Origin: an uncultured Aquimarina sp. | Lineage (GTDB): Bacteria > Bacteroidota > Bacteroidia > Flavobacteriales > Flavobacteriaceae | DNA length: 64,000 bases | Direction: 5' to 3' | Assembly: GCA_947489195.1 (NCBI GenBank) | Contig: CANLCT010000011.1 | Span: 1 to 64,000, forward strand | Shown here: in pieces, positions 1-8,029 of the stretch | How positions within the stretch are numbered: the stretch's first letter is position 1 | Layout of the letters: each line of letters starts with the position of its first letter | Position numbers and translations under genes: made by a program | Notes under the pieces: generated by a model | Seen by the model: only the letters and a program-made list of their open reading frames with translations | Databases searched by the model: none | Told to the model about the DNA's origin: nothing

Positions 1-84
1 CTAACTTCTAACTTCTAACTTCTAACTTCTAACTTCTAACTTCTAACTTCTAACTTCTAACTTCTAACTTCTAACTTCTAACTT
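1..84. repeat. Heptamer tandem repeat (CTAACTT)12
   Basis: Twelve uninterrupted copies of CTAACTT fill the first 84 bases, and the array probably continues beyond the window edge. Because 7 is not a multiple of 3, the minus-strand unit AAGTTAG cycles through all three frames every 21 nt and presents a TAG stop in each frame. The yggS gene reading into it from the right therefore stops after six repeat-encoded residues (KLEVRS), whatever the copy number. Similar short heptamer arrays occur between flavobacterial genes; a function is not evident. Confidence 0.95.
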
Positions 85-759
85 TTTATAATTCCTTGCT
101 CCAAAAATAGCACTTCCTACTCTAATCATAGTGCTACCGCAAGCAATAGCAATTTGATAATCACCACTCATTCCCATCGATAGTGTTTTGAGTTGTACAT
201 TCGATGCTTGTTTTTGTTGTTTTATTGCGCTAAACTGTGTTTTTAAATAGTTGAATTCTTCTTTAAGTTGACTTTCGTCGGAAGTGAAACTAGCCATTCC
301 CATAAATCCAGTGATCACAATATTATTAAACTCATTTAATTCCTTGTGATTCAATATATTATTTAGAGCTTCTAATGAAAGACCAAATTTTGAATCTTCT
401 TCTGCAATTTTAAGTTGTAACAAACAGTGTATAACACGATTGTTTTTTAAAGCCTGTTTGTTAATTTCTTTAAGCAACTTAAAACTATCCACGGCATGAA
501 TCAAATGTACAAAGGGCGCCATGTATTTGACTTTATTCGTCTGTACATGACCAATCATATGCCATTCAATATCTTTAGGTAGTGTTTCCCATTTTTGGGC
601 CATTTCCTGAATTTTATTTTCACCAAAAATGCGTTGTCCAGCATTATAGGCTTCTTGTAAGTCTTCAGTGGGTTTAGTTTTTGAAACGGCAACCAAAGTA
701 ACTTGCTCTGGGAGTTGTTGTTTTAACTCAGTAATATTTTTTGAAATGGTAGTACTCAT
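64..759 (-). CDS. YggS-family pyridoxal-phosphate homeostasis protein
   Basis: The 231-residue protein belongs to the YggS/PROSC family of single-domain alanine-racemase-like barrels that bind PLP and buffer its cellular level; no catalytic activity is established for the family. The PLP lysine is expected at K27 in VAVSKTKP. The phosphate-binding end of the fold is visible as MSGDYQIAIACGSTMIRVGS followed by IFGARNY. The last six residues (KLEVRS) come from the heptamer repeat and replace whatever the native tail was. The start ATG lies 5 bp after the stop of the upstream oxidoreductase, so the two are probably co-transcribed. The family assignment is firm. Confidence 0.93.
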   Translation of the reverse strand: MSTTISKNITELKQQLPEQVTLVAVSKTKPTEDLQEAYNAGQRIFGENKIQEMAQKWETLPKDIEWHMIGHVQTNKVKYMAPFVHLIHAVDSFKLLKEINKQALKNNRVIHCLLQLKIAEEDSKFGLSLEALNNILNHKELNEFNNIVITGFMGMASFTSDESQLKEEFNYLKTQFSAIKQQKQASNVQLKTLSMGMSGDYQIAIACGSTMIRVGSAIFGARNYKKLEVRS

Positions 760-764
760 ATAAA

Positions 765-1730
765 CTATACAGAAAAATCTTCAATAACGGCTAAAGCTAC
801 TTTTAAAGCAGCGGTCGCTTGTTCCAAACTCACAATTGGTGTAGTATCATTATTTATAGCAGTAGCAAAAGCATCCAGCTCATCCAAAATAGCATTATTA
901 CTACCAATTTCGGGGTTTTCAAAATAAATTTGTTTTTGAATACCTTCAGCATTTTGTAAAATCATATCAAATTCACCAGGATTTTCAGGAGCATCTTTCA
1001 TTTTGACAACTTCACATTTCTTTTCAAAAAAGTCAACTGATATGTAAGCATCTTTTTGAAAAAAACGTGTTTTACGCATATTTTTTAATGAAATGCGACT
1101 TGCCGTTAAATTGGCAACACAACCATTTTGAAATTCAATGCGGGCATTGGCAATATCGGGGGTTTCACTAATTACAGCTACACCACTGGCTGTTACACTT
1201 TTTACATCAGAATCAATAACACTTAAAATAGCATCAATATCATGGATCATTAAATCCAATACTACAGGAACATCGGTACCTCGTGGATTAAATTCGGCTA
1301 AACGATGTGTTTCAATAAACATAGGGTTATTTACCTTGTTTTTTACAGCTGTAAAAGCTGGATTAAAACGTTCTACATGGCCTACTTGTCCTTTTACATG
1401 GTGTTTTTGTGAAAGTTCGATTAATTCTTCCGCCTCAGCGACAGTATTTGTAATGGGTTTTTCAATAAACACATGTTTACCACTTTCAATGGCTTTTTTG
1501 GCGGTTTCAAAATGAGCAAAAGTAGGGGTTACTATATCAACAACATCTACAGCTTCAATAAGTTTACTAATAGAGTCGAAATAGGTATACCCAAATTCTT
1601 TAACAATTTGTTGTGCATGAATTTCATCGGCATCATAAAAACCTACTAGTTCATAATTTTTAGATTGAGCTAATAATCGAAGGTGAATTTTTCCTAAGTG
1701 TCCCGCTCCCAGAACTCCTGCTTTAAGCAT
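765..1730 (-). CDS. Gfo/Idh/MocA-family NAD(P)-dependent oxidoreductase
   Basis: This 321-residue cytosolic dehydrogenase has an N-terminal Rossmann fold with the dinucleotide loop GAGHLG at residues 8-13 and the family signature EKP at residues 90-92, where the Lys is the usual catalytic residue. GHVERFNPA follows at about 117-125, a motif seen in family members acting on sugars or nucleotide sugars such as UDP-GlcNAc 3-dehydrogenases. The C-terminal alpha/beta domain is of normal length. The substrate cannot be read from sequence. The gene is upstream of yggS with 5 bp between them. The family is certain, the substrate open. Confidence 0.9.
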   Translation of the reverse strand: MLKAGVLGAGHLGKIHLRLLAQSKNYELVGFYDADEIHAQQIVKEFGYTYFDSISKLIEAVDVVDIVTPTFAHFETAKKAIESGKHVFIEKPITNTVAEAEELIELSQKHHVKGQVGHVERFNPAFTAVKNKVNNPMFIETHRLAEFNPRGTDVPVVLDLMIHDIDAILSVIDSDVKSVTASGVAVISETPDIANARIEFQNGCVANLTASRISLKNMRKTRFFQKDAYISVDFFEKKCEVVKMKDAPENPGEFDMILQNAEGIQKQIYFENPEIGSNNAILDELDAFATAINNDTTPIVSLEQATAALKVALAVIEDFSV

Positions 1731-1924
1731 ACATTGATGTTTTAACCCACATGGTGGAATTTGATTATCAAAAATTGTTTTAAAATCAAAATTATAGGTT
1801 GTCAGTTATTTAAAACTGATTTTTGATATTGTTAAAACAAAAATAGGATATAAAGCGGCTTTATTTAAATTTAGAAGTATAAAAAATAGTGTAATAGTTT
1901 ATTTTTACCTTATAAAATATATTT

Positions 1925-2572
1925 ATGCTCCATAAAGATCTACCCAAACACCAAGGAAAACGAAAATTATTAGTGGAAACGCTTATAAAAAAAGGGATAA
2001 AAGATAGTGCCGTTTTATCGGCAATAAACAGTATACCAAGGCATTTGTTTTTGGATTCCTCTTTTGAAAATCACGCCTATCAGGATAAGGCCTTTCCTAT
2101 TGGCGCTTCGCAAACTATTTCGCACCCGTTTACGGTGGCTTTTCAAACAGAATTAATGCAGGTTAAAAAAGGGGATAAGGTATTGGAAATTGGTACTGGT
2201 TCGGGCTACCAAACTGCTGTTTTATGTAGGTTAGGAGCTAAAGTATATTCTATTGAAAGACAGCAAGAGTTATTTAAAAGCACTCAAAAATTACTTCCTA
2301 AATTAAATTATCGACCTAAGCGTTTGATTTTTGGTGATGGTTACAAGGGATTGCCCGAAGAAGCCCCTTTTCAATCCATAATTGTTACTGCTGGAGCGCC
2401 ATTTGTGCCTAAAGCTTTGTTAAGTCAAGTAGCTATCGGTGGTCGCTTGGTAATTCCTGTAGGTAATGATCCGCAGATTATGCATTTATATATTAGAACA
2501 GACGAAAAAACATTTCAAAAGCAAGAGTTTGGTGAGTTTAGATTTGTACCCATGTTAGCAGATAAAAATTAA
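1925..2572 (+). CDS. pcm: Protein-L-isoaspartate O-methyltransferase
   Basis: The 215-residue protein is a SAM-dependent methyltransferase that methylates L-isoaspartyl residues in aged proteins so that they can be repaired. The SAM-binding motif VLEIGTGSGYQ is at residues 86-96. The family pattern is also seen before it (PRHLF at about 38-42, and IGASQTISHPFTVA) and after it (VYSIER, IIVTAGAP). Length is normal for Pcm. The gene stands alone, transcribed divergently from the oxidoreductase/yggS pair. Confidence 0.93.
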   Translation: MLHKDLPKHQGKRKLLVETLIKKGIKDSAVLSAINSIPRHLFLDSSFENHAYQDKAFPIGASQTISHPFTVAFQTELMQVKKGDKVLEIGTGSGYQTAVLCRLGAKVYSIERQQELFKSTQKLLPKLNYRPKRLIFGDGYKGLPEEAPFQSIIVTAGAPFVPKALLSQVAIGGRLVIPVGNDPQIMHLYIRTDEKTFQKQEFGEFRFVPMLADKN

Positions 2573-2630
2573 TTATACAAGCAACCTTTGTAAAAACAGT
2601 GCATCTATTTTATGAATGTAACTTTTATAA

Positions 2631-3047
2631 ATGATGAAGCCCATTTTTTTAGTTAAAGTTTTATGTATTTGTTTTTTATTAAATACAATGTTGTCATGTG
2701 ATAGTGATGATGAAAACCTAGAGAATGAAATTGTAGAAATATCAAAAAGAAAGCAAGTATGTTCTGTTGAAAATCCAACTAAAAATCTAGATTGGCTAGT
2801 AGCTGAAATTAAACTTTTAGAAGAAAATCCAGATGAGGCTAAGTATTTTTATATAGTTCAAACTGAATATAAAGGAGATTCAGTTTTTATTTTTGCTAAC
2901 TGTCATCCATTAATAAATTCAGTTTTTTTAGTTAAAGATTGTTCTGGTGAAATTATTGGGAGTTATGGAACACTAAAGTTAGCTATTAATTCACTTAATG
3001 AAGGGAAAATTATTTGGAAGCCAGAAAATTTTGAATGCAATTTTTAA
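2631..3047 (+). CDS. Small lipoprotein of unknown function
   Basis: The 138-residue product has a lipoprotein signal with lipobox TMLSC (Cys 23) followed by acidic DSDDE, the pattern that tends to send Bacteroidota lipoproteins to the cell surface. The mature part of about 115 residues has three further cysteines and a beta-rich character; no family was recognised. Two consecutive ATG codons (2631, 2634) are possible starts. It lies 58 bp after pcm on the same strand with no visible terminator between them. Confidence 0.7.
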   Translation: MMKPIFLVKVLCICFLLNTMLSCDSDDENLENEIVEISKRKQVCSVENPTKNLDWLVAEIKLLEENPDEAKYFYIVQTEYKGDSVFIFANCHPLINSVFLVKDCSGEIIGSYGTLKLAINSLNEGKIIWKPENFECNF

Positions 3048-3107
3048 AAGAATATTTTTGAGTCTAGTCGTTCAATCCTCATTAGGCGTTCTAGTTAAGA
3101 ATATAAA

Positions 3108-3830
3108 ATGGCAAATGATAAACCAAGACTGACGCGATTGACAGCAATTTTGACTCAATTACAGTCAAAACGAATAGTTACAGCCAGAGCAATTGCTGAA
3201 AAGCATGGTGTAAGTATAAGAACGGTGTATCGGGATATCCGAACTTTAGAACAATCTGGAGTTCCTATTATTACCGAAGAGGGCAAGGGCTATACCATTA
3301 TGGAAGGCTATACACTCCCTCCCGTAATGTTTACACAAGAAGAAGCTAATGCCTTATTAACAGCTGAATATTTAATAAAACAGAACAAAGATTCATCTTT
3401 GGTGAACTCTTATGAAAGTGCTGTAACCAAAATAAAAGCAACCTTAAAGTATTCGCAAAAAGAAAAAACAGCATTACTTGCTAGTAGAATACAAATGCGG
3501 AATAATATTGAAGGAGATAAAAGCAGTAATCACCTAATTAAAATTCAATCAACAATAGCGAACTACCAGCTTATTTCTATTGAATATGTTTCTTTAAAAA
3601 AAGAATATTCGCAACGCGAAATAGAACCTTTTGCTTTATATACCACCCAAAATAATTGGATTTTGATTGCCTTTTGTCGCTCTAAAAAAGAATTTAGATC
3701 CTTTCGGTTGGATTGTATTCAAACCTTAACAGTTTTAAATAAGCATTTTGAACCGCACAAAATTACTTTTCAGCAGTATATGCAGGAATGTAAAAAAAAG
3801 TGGCATACCCCTGACATACCTTTGACATAA
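3108..3830 (+). CDS. WYL-domain transcriptional regulator (YafY type)
   Basis: The 240-residue protein has an N-terminal DeoR/HTH_11 winged helix (about residues 5-60, including ARAIAEKHGVSIRTVYRDIRTLEQ) and a C-terminal WYL domain (about 140-215, ending FRSFRLDCIQTL). In this copy the eponymous W-Y-L triplet reads W-I-L (NNWILIAFC). WYL proteins sense small ligands, often nucleic-acid-related or metabolic, and act as repressors or activators. Only 38 bp separates it from a GyrI-like ligand-binding protein, with a candidate promoter and direct repeat at the junction. That suggests it controls the next two genes (inference). Confidence 0.9.
   Translation: MANDKPRLTRLTAILTQLQSKRIVTARAIAEKHGVSIRTVYRDIRTLEQSGVPIITEEGKGYTIMEGYTLPPVMFTQEEANALLTAEYLIKQNKDSSLVNSYESAVTKIKATLKYSQKEKTALLASRIQMRNNIEGDKSSNHLIKIQSTIANYQLISIEYVSLKKEYSQREIEPFALYTTQNNWILIAFCRSKKEFRSFRLDCIQTLTVLNKHFEPHKITFQQYMQECKKKWHTPDIPLT
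3812..3829 (+). promoter_or_regulatory. Direct repeat TGACATA x2, candidate operator
   Basis: TGACATA occurs at 3812-3818 and again at 3823-3829, 11 bp apart (one helical turn), at the very end of the WYL gene and just upstream of the -7-like element at 3839. The position fits an operator for the GyrI-like gene. Which protein binds it is inference; the adjacent WYL regulator is the obvious candidate. Confidence 0.4.
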
Positions 3831-3838
3831 TGCCAGAT

Positions 3839-3846
3839 TAACTTTG
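3839..3846 (+). promoter_or_regulatory. Bacteroidota-type -7 promoter element (TAACTTTG)
   Basis: TAACTTTG matches the TAnnTTTG consensus used by the primary sigma factor of Bacteroidota and lies 23 bp before the ATG of the GyrI-like gene. A TTG that could serve as the -33 box is at 3822-3824, but the 14-bp spacer is shorter than usual. Confidence 0.45.
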
Positions 3847-3868
3847 CAGTAAACAAAAACTTAAAACA

Positions 3869-4327
3869 ATGAAAAAAACAAACATTGCTCCTTTTAAAAT
3901 TATTGGAATTGCTGTTAAAACAACAAATAAAAACGGTCAGGCGGCAAAACATATTCCTGAACTATGGAAACAATTTATGGAAGAGGCTATCATCAACCAG
4001 ATTCCGAATAAAATTGATGACACGATTTATTCCTTGTATACAGATTATGCAGGTGATCATTCACAACCTTATTTAGCTATGTTAGGATGTAAAGTAGCTA
4101 ATTTGGACGTTATTCCTAGTGGACTAATTGGTAAATCATTTGAAGGAGGAGCGTATACTAAAATTACTGCCCAAGGAGATCTTACTCAAAACTTAGTGAT
4201 TAATGAATGGTTAAAAATATGGCAGTCTGATTTAAACAGAGCTTATTCGGTAGATTTTGAAATTTATGATGAGCGATCAAAAAATATAAATGAGGCAGAA
4301 GTTGATATTTTTGTAGCTATCAATTAA
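3869..4327 (+). CDS. GyrI-like (effector-binding domain) protein
   Basis: The 152-residue protein consists of a single GyrI-like/AraC effector-binding domain: PFKIIGIAVKTTN at the N-terminus, a central YAGDHSQPYLAMLGCKV strand, EGGAYTKITAQGD, and a C-terminal VDFEIYDERSKNINEAEVDIFVAI, which matches the family ending. Stand-alone members bind small molecules or act as hydrolases or inhibitors, and there is no DNA-binding domain here. It follows the WYL regulator and precedes a DUF1801 gene by 11 bp, so these form a likely small operon. Confidence 0.82.
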   Translation: MKKTNIAPFKIIGIAVKTTNKNGQAAKHIPELWKQFMEEAIINQIPNKIDDTIYSLYTDYAGDHSQPYLAMLGCKVANLDVIPSGLIGKSFEGGAYTKITAQGDLTQNLVINEWLKIWQSDLNRAYSVDFEIYDERSKNINEAEVDIFVAIN

Positions 4328-4338
4328 GTGTATGTCAA

Positions 4339-4683
4339 ATGAAACAGGTAGATACTTATTATTTTACTAGAAAAGAACCAAATAAAGCTTGTTTATTAAG
4401 TTTAAGGGAAATTATACTTAATCAAGCTATAGGTATCACTGAAACATTAAAATGGGGAATTCCTTGTTTTAGTTTTAAGAATAAAATGTTCTGCTTTTTA
4501 ACTATAACTAAAAAAACAGGAATTCCCTATATTCTTTTTGTAGAAGGCAAATATTTAGATTATCCAGAATTAGAAACTGGAAACCGTAAAAGAATGAAAT
4601 CTTTAACTATCGATCCATTAAAAGATATACCCAAACAAAAGATTCAGCAAATTTTGAATACTGCATTAGAAGTATATAAATAA
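4339..4683 (+). CDS. DUF1801-domain protein
   Basis: The 114-residue protein matches the DUF1801 (YdhG-like) family. The N-terminal helix precedes ETLKWGIPCFSFKNKMFCF, and the family's PYILFVEGKYL and GNRKRMKSL segments follow. The family has no settled biochemical role; an iron-chaperone-like/frataxin-like fold has been noted for it. The gene starts 11 bp after the GyrI-like gene and is probably co-transcribed with it. A neighbouring ATG at 4332 is out of frame and gives only a few codons. Confidence 0.8.
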   Translation: MKQVDTYYFTRKEPNKACLLSLREIILNQAIGITETLKWGIPCFSFKNKMFCFLTITKKTGIPYILFVEGKYLDYPELETGNRKRMKSLTIDPLKDIPKQKIQQILNTALEVYK

Positions 4684-4695
4684 GATGTCAAAATA

Positions 4696-6324
4696 TTATA
4701 CTTGAACAATACCAATATTAAAAGGTTTCTCGATAGGAGCTTGATTGGCTGCTTCAATCCCCATACTAATCCATTTTCGAGTTTCTAAAGGATTAATAAT
4801 AGCATCTGTCCATAAGCGAGCAGCAGCATAATAAGGAGAAGTTTGCTTGTCATAACGAGATTTTATTTGATTAAATAATTCTCTTTCTTTGGCTTCAGTA
4901 ATTTTTTCACCTTTGGCTTTGAGTGACGCTTTTTCAATTTGCAATAAAACCTTGGCCGCTTGTGCACCTCCCATTACGGCAAGTTCAGCACTTGGCCATG
5001 CAATTATTAATCGGGGGTCGTATGCTTTACCACACATGGCATAATTACCGGCTCCGTATGAATTACCTATGATAACAGTAAATTTTGGGACAACACTATT
5101 TGCCATAGCACTTACCATTTTAGCTCCATCTTTTATAATACCTCCATGTTCACTTTTACTCCCTACCATAAAACCAGTAACATCTTGTAAAAAAACTAAA
5201 GGTATTTTCTTTTGATTACAATTGGCAATAAATCGAGCAGCTTTATCGGCCGACTCCGAATAAATTACTCCGCCAACTTGCATTTCGCCTTTTGCATTTT
5301 TGGTTACTAAGCGTTGATTAGCAATAATACCTACGGCCCAACCATCAATTCGGGCATAACCCGTAAGTAAGGTTTTTCCATAATCGGCTTTGTATTGTTC
5401 AAATTCAGAATTGTCAACTAAACGCTCAATAATTGGAAGCATATCATAAGGTTTATTTCGTTCTTTAGGAAGTAAACCAAAAATGTCATCTTCATTTTCC
5501 TTAGGTTTTTCTATGGTAGAGCGATTAAATCCAGCTTTATCATAATCTCCAATTTTAGAAACAATATTTTTTATTTTATCTAGACAATCTTTATCATCTT
5601 TTGCTTTGTAGTCTGTTACCCCCGAAATTTCACAATGTGTGGTAGCACCACCTAAAGTTTCATTGTCAATTTCTTCTCCAATGGCAGCTTTAACTAAATA
5701 ACTTCCCGCAAGGAAAATACTCCCTGTTTTATCTACAATTAAAGCTTCATCACTCATAATTGGTAAGTAGGCACCACCCGCCACACAACTCCCCATAACT
5801 GCTGCAATTTGGGTAATTCCCATACTGCTCATTTGTGCATTATTTCTAAAAATACGGCCAAAATGTTCTTTATCAGGAAAAACTTCATCTTGTAATGGAA
5901 GGTAAGCTCCGGCACTATCAACTAAGTAGATAATTGGTAGCCTATTTTCCATAGCAATTTCTTGGGCACGTAGATTTTTTTTAGCGGTAATAGGAAACCA
6001 AGCACCAGCTTTTACAGTAGCATCATTGGCCAAAACAATACATTGTTTGCCTTTAATATATCCAATTTTAGCAATAACACCACCACTGGGACACCCCCCA
6101 TGTTCTTGATACATATTATCACCTGCAAAAGCACCAATTTCAATACAATTAGTGTTTTTGTCAAGTAAATAATCAATACGCTCTCGAGCGGTCATTTTAC
6201 CTTTACTATGTAATTTTTCAATACGTTTAACACCTCCTCCTAAAGCGACTCTGACAAGGTTTTTTCTTAGTGCAGAAGCTAATTGACGGTTATGATCTTC
6301 GTTTTTATTGAATGTTAAATCCAT
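4696..6324 (-). CDS. Acyl-CoA carboxylase, carboxyltransferase (beta) subunit
   Basis: The protein is a biotin-dependent carboxyltransferase of the methylcrotonyl-/propionyl-CoA carboxylase beta family, with two crotonase-fold halves. The first half carries DSAGAYLPLQ, VMGSCVAGGAYLPIMSDE and LGGATTHC. The second carries QDVTGFMVG, GNSYGAGNYAMCGKAYDPR and WPSAELAVMGGAQAA. The sequence style is closest to MCC beta (leucine degradation), but substrate choice is inferred. I place the start at 6324 (MDLTFNKNED, 542 residues). An in-frame ATG 30 bp upstream would add an unlikely MYFRFLKFIT extension. The biotin carboxylase alpha subunit is not in the window. Confidence 0.92.
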   Translation of the reverse strand: MDLTFNKNEDHNRQLASALRKNLVRVALGGGVKRIEKLHSKGKMTARERIDYLLDKNTNCIEIGAFAGDNMYQEHGGCPSGGVIAKIGYIKGKQCIVLANDATVKAGAWFPITAKKNLRAQEIAMENRLPIIYLVDSAGAYLPLQDEVFPDKEHFGRIFRNNAQMSSMGITQIAAVMGSCVAGGAYLPIMSDEALIVDKTGSIFLAGSYLVKAAIGEEIDNETLGGATTHCEISGVTDYKAKDDKDCLDKIKNIVSKIGDYDKAGFNRSTIEKPKENEDDIFGLLPKERNKPYDMLPIIERLVDNSEFEQYKADYGKTLLTGYARIDGWAVGIIANQRLVTKNAKGEMQVGGVIYSESADKAARFIANCNQKKIPLVFLQDVTGFMVGSKSEHGGIIKDGAKMVSAMANSVVPKFTVIIGNSYGAGNYAMCGKAYDPRLIIAWPSAELAVMGGAQAAKVLLQIEKASLKAKGEKITEAKERELFNQIKSRYDKQTSPYYAAARLWTDAIINPLETRKWISMGIEAANQAPIEKPFNIGIVQV

Positions 6325-6506
6325 AGTAATAAATTTGAGAAAACGAAAATACAAAAAGGTAGTTTGTTATAATAACCTTAACTTAATAATCATTAATATT
6401 TATCGACATTTGGATAGTGTATTTTTAATGATTGTATAGTCTGCGATTAACAGTTATGAAAAACTTGAGATTTAATTTTACACAGATAATTTAAAATCAT
6501 TTTAAC

Positions 6507-7925
6507 ATGAAATTAGTGAACTTAAAACATTTAAAAACTATAGCAATTCTCTTTTTTTTAATAGTTAGTTGTAGTACAGAAGAGGTGGGTAAATCTATTG
6601 AAAAAGAAAATATTTCGGGAATATCAATCATTAATGATATACAAGCAGAAGTATTACATTTTGATAATCAAGGACCTCATGACCATAATTTTGGCGAAAA
6701 GAGATTAGGCTTTACAGAAACTTTTGAAAAGTGTAATAAATCAAATTATTCAGATGGTGAAATTAATTTATTGTCTGGAGACTGGTTTTTGAGTGATGCT
6801 TTAATAGGTAATTCATCTTCGGATAGAAAATTTGGGTCAAAATCATTAAGAATTAGGAATGGTGGTTATGCGATAATGTCTTTTAATATGGATAATGGAG
6901 CAAGTGCAATTCGAATTCGACATGCTAAATTTGGTGGTGATGAAAATTCGACATGGCGACTTATTGTATCATTTAATAATGGAAGAGATTGGAGTTTTAT
7001 GGGGAATGACATTACCACAAAGTCTACATCATTAAATACAACAACTATTAATATAAATGATTCAAGAGCAATACGTTTTGGTATTTATAAAACAGGAGGT
7101 GGTTCCAATAGAATCAATATTGATAATATAGAAATAATTACAGGGGGTGATGATACTGGGAGAGCACCAGTATCAGGACAAGCAAATAGAGATAGTAATT
7201 TAACTTTTGGAAACCCTTCGAATGCAAATAATTCAAATGAGAACAATTATTTCTTATCTCGAAACCAATATACTTTATCGTATAACAATAGTAGGGGTAC
7301 AGCCAATTGGGTTAGTTGGCATTTAAGTGAGGCATGGATGGGGAGAGGCAGAAGGTGTAATTGTTTTAGAGAGGAGTCGTTATTGCCAAACAATTTTTTT
7401 AAAGTAATGGATCAAAATTATAGAGGATCAGGTTTTGACAGAGGTCATTTATGTCCTTCTGGTGATAGAACAGGCAGTAATTCAGAAAATTCGAATACTT
7501 TTTTAACAACAAATATAGCTCCGCAAGCAGCTGATAATAATCAAAAATCTTGGAATGATTTTGAAATTTATTTACGCTCGTTAGCGGCGAATGGTAATGA
7601 GATTCATATTATAGCAGGTGTAGTTGGAAGAGGTGGAGTTGGTAAAAATGGATTTAGAAATACTATTAATAACGGTACCATTACAGTTCCAGATTCCTTT
7701 TGGAAGGTGGCAGTTATTTTACCAAATGGATCTAATGATATAAATAGGGTGACTACTTCAACTAGAGTTATTGCGATTAATGTACCTAACAATCAAGGGA
7801 TAAGTACAAATTGGAGAAGTTTTAGAACTTCAGTAAATGCTATAGAAGCTTTAACAGGCTATGATTTGTTAGAAAATATTCCAAACAATATTGAGTCAGT
7901 TATTGAATCTAGAATTGGTAATTGA
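6507..7925 (+). CDS. Lipoprotein DNA/RNA non-specific endonuclease (NucA/Serratia type)
   Basis: The 472-residue protein has a lipobox LIVSC (Cys 22). A jelly-roll-like region (about 65-212) carries the pattern of Bacteroidota extracellular domains, and a C-terminal beta-beta-alpha-metal nuclease follows (about 235-455). The catalytic DRGH motif is at 311-314 (His 314 as general base), and the metal-ligand region follows in TTNIAPQAADNNQKSWN. It should degrade extracellular DNA and RNA for nutrients or defence, from the outer membrane or surface. It converges with prfB across a strong shared hairpin terminator. Confidence 0.9.
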   Translation: MKLVNLKHLKTIAILFFLIVSCSTEEVGKSIEKENISGISIINDIQAEVLHFDNQGPHDHNFGEKRLGFTETFEKCNKSNYSDGEINLLSGDWFLSDALIGNSSSDRKFGSKSLRIRNGGYAIMSFNMDNGASAIRIRHAKFGGDENSTWRLIVSFNNGRDWSFMGNDITTKSTSLNTTTININDSRAIRFGIYKTGGGSNRINIDNIEIITGGDDTGRAPVSGQANRDSNLTFGNPSNANNSNENNYFLSRNQYTLSYNNSRGTANWVSWHLSEAWMGRGRRCNCFREESLLPNNFFKVMDQNYRGSGFDRGHLCPSGDRTGSNSENSNTFLTTNIAPQAADNNQKSWNDFEIYLRSLAANGNEIHIIAGVVGRGGVGKNGFRNTINNGTITVPDSFWKVAVILPNGSNDINRVTTSTRVIAINVPNNQGISTNWRSFRTSVNAIEALTGYDLLENIPNNIESVIESRIGN

Positions 7926-7947
7926 TCTACAAAAAAGTAACTGTAAC

Positions 7948-8000
7948 AAAGAACAGCTCCAAATTTAAAATAATGCGTTTTAAATTTGGAGCTGTTCTTT
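7948..8000. terminator. Bidirectional hairpin terminator
   Basis: A perfect inverted repeat with 23-bp arms (7948-7970 and 7978-8000) and a 7-base loop sits between the converging nuclease and prfB genes. T-rich sequence follows on the + side and the arm itself ends in T/A runs, so it can terminate both transcripts. Confidence 0.9.
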
Positions 8001-8029
8001 TTATTTTGATTCTTTGTTAGTAAATCGTA

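Noticed and set aside
1..84. CRISPR-like or telomere-like array
   Set aside because: Units are 7 bp with no spacers; this is a simple heptamer tandem repeat.
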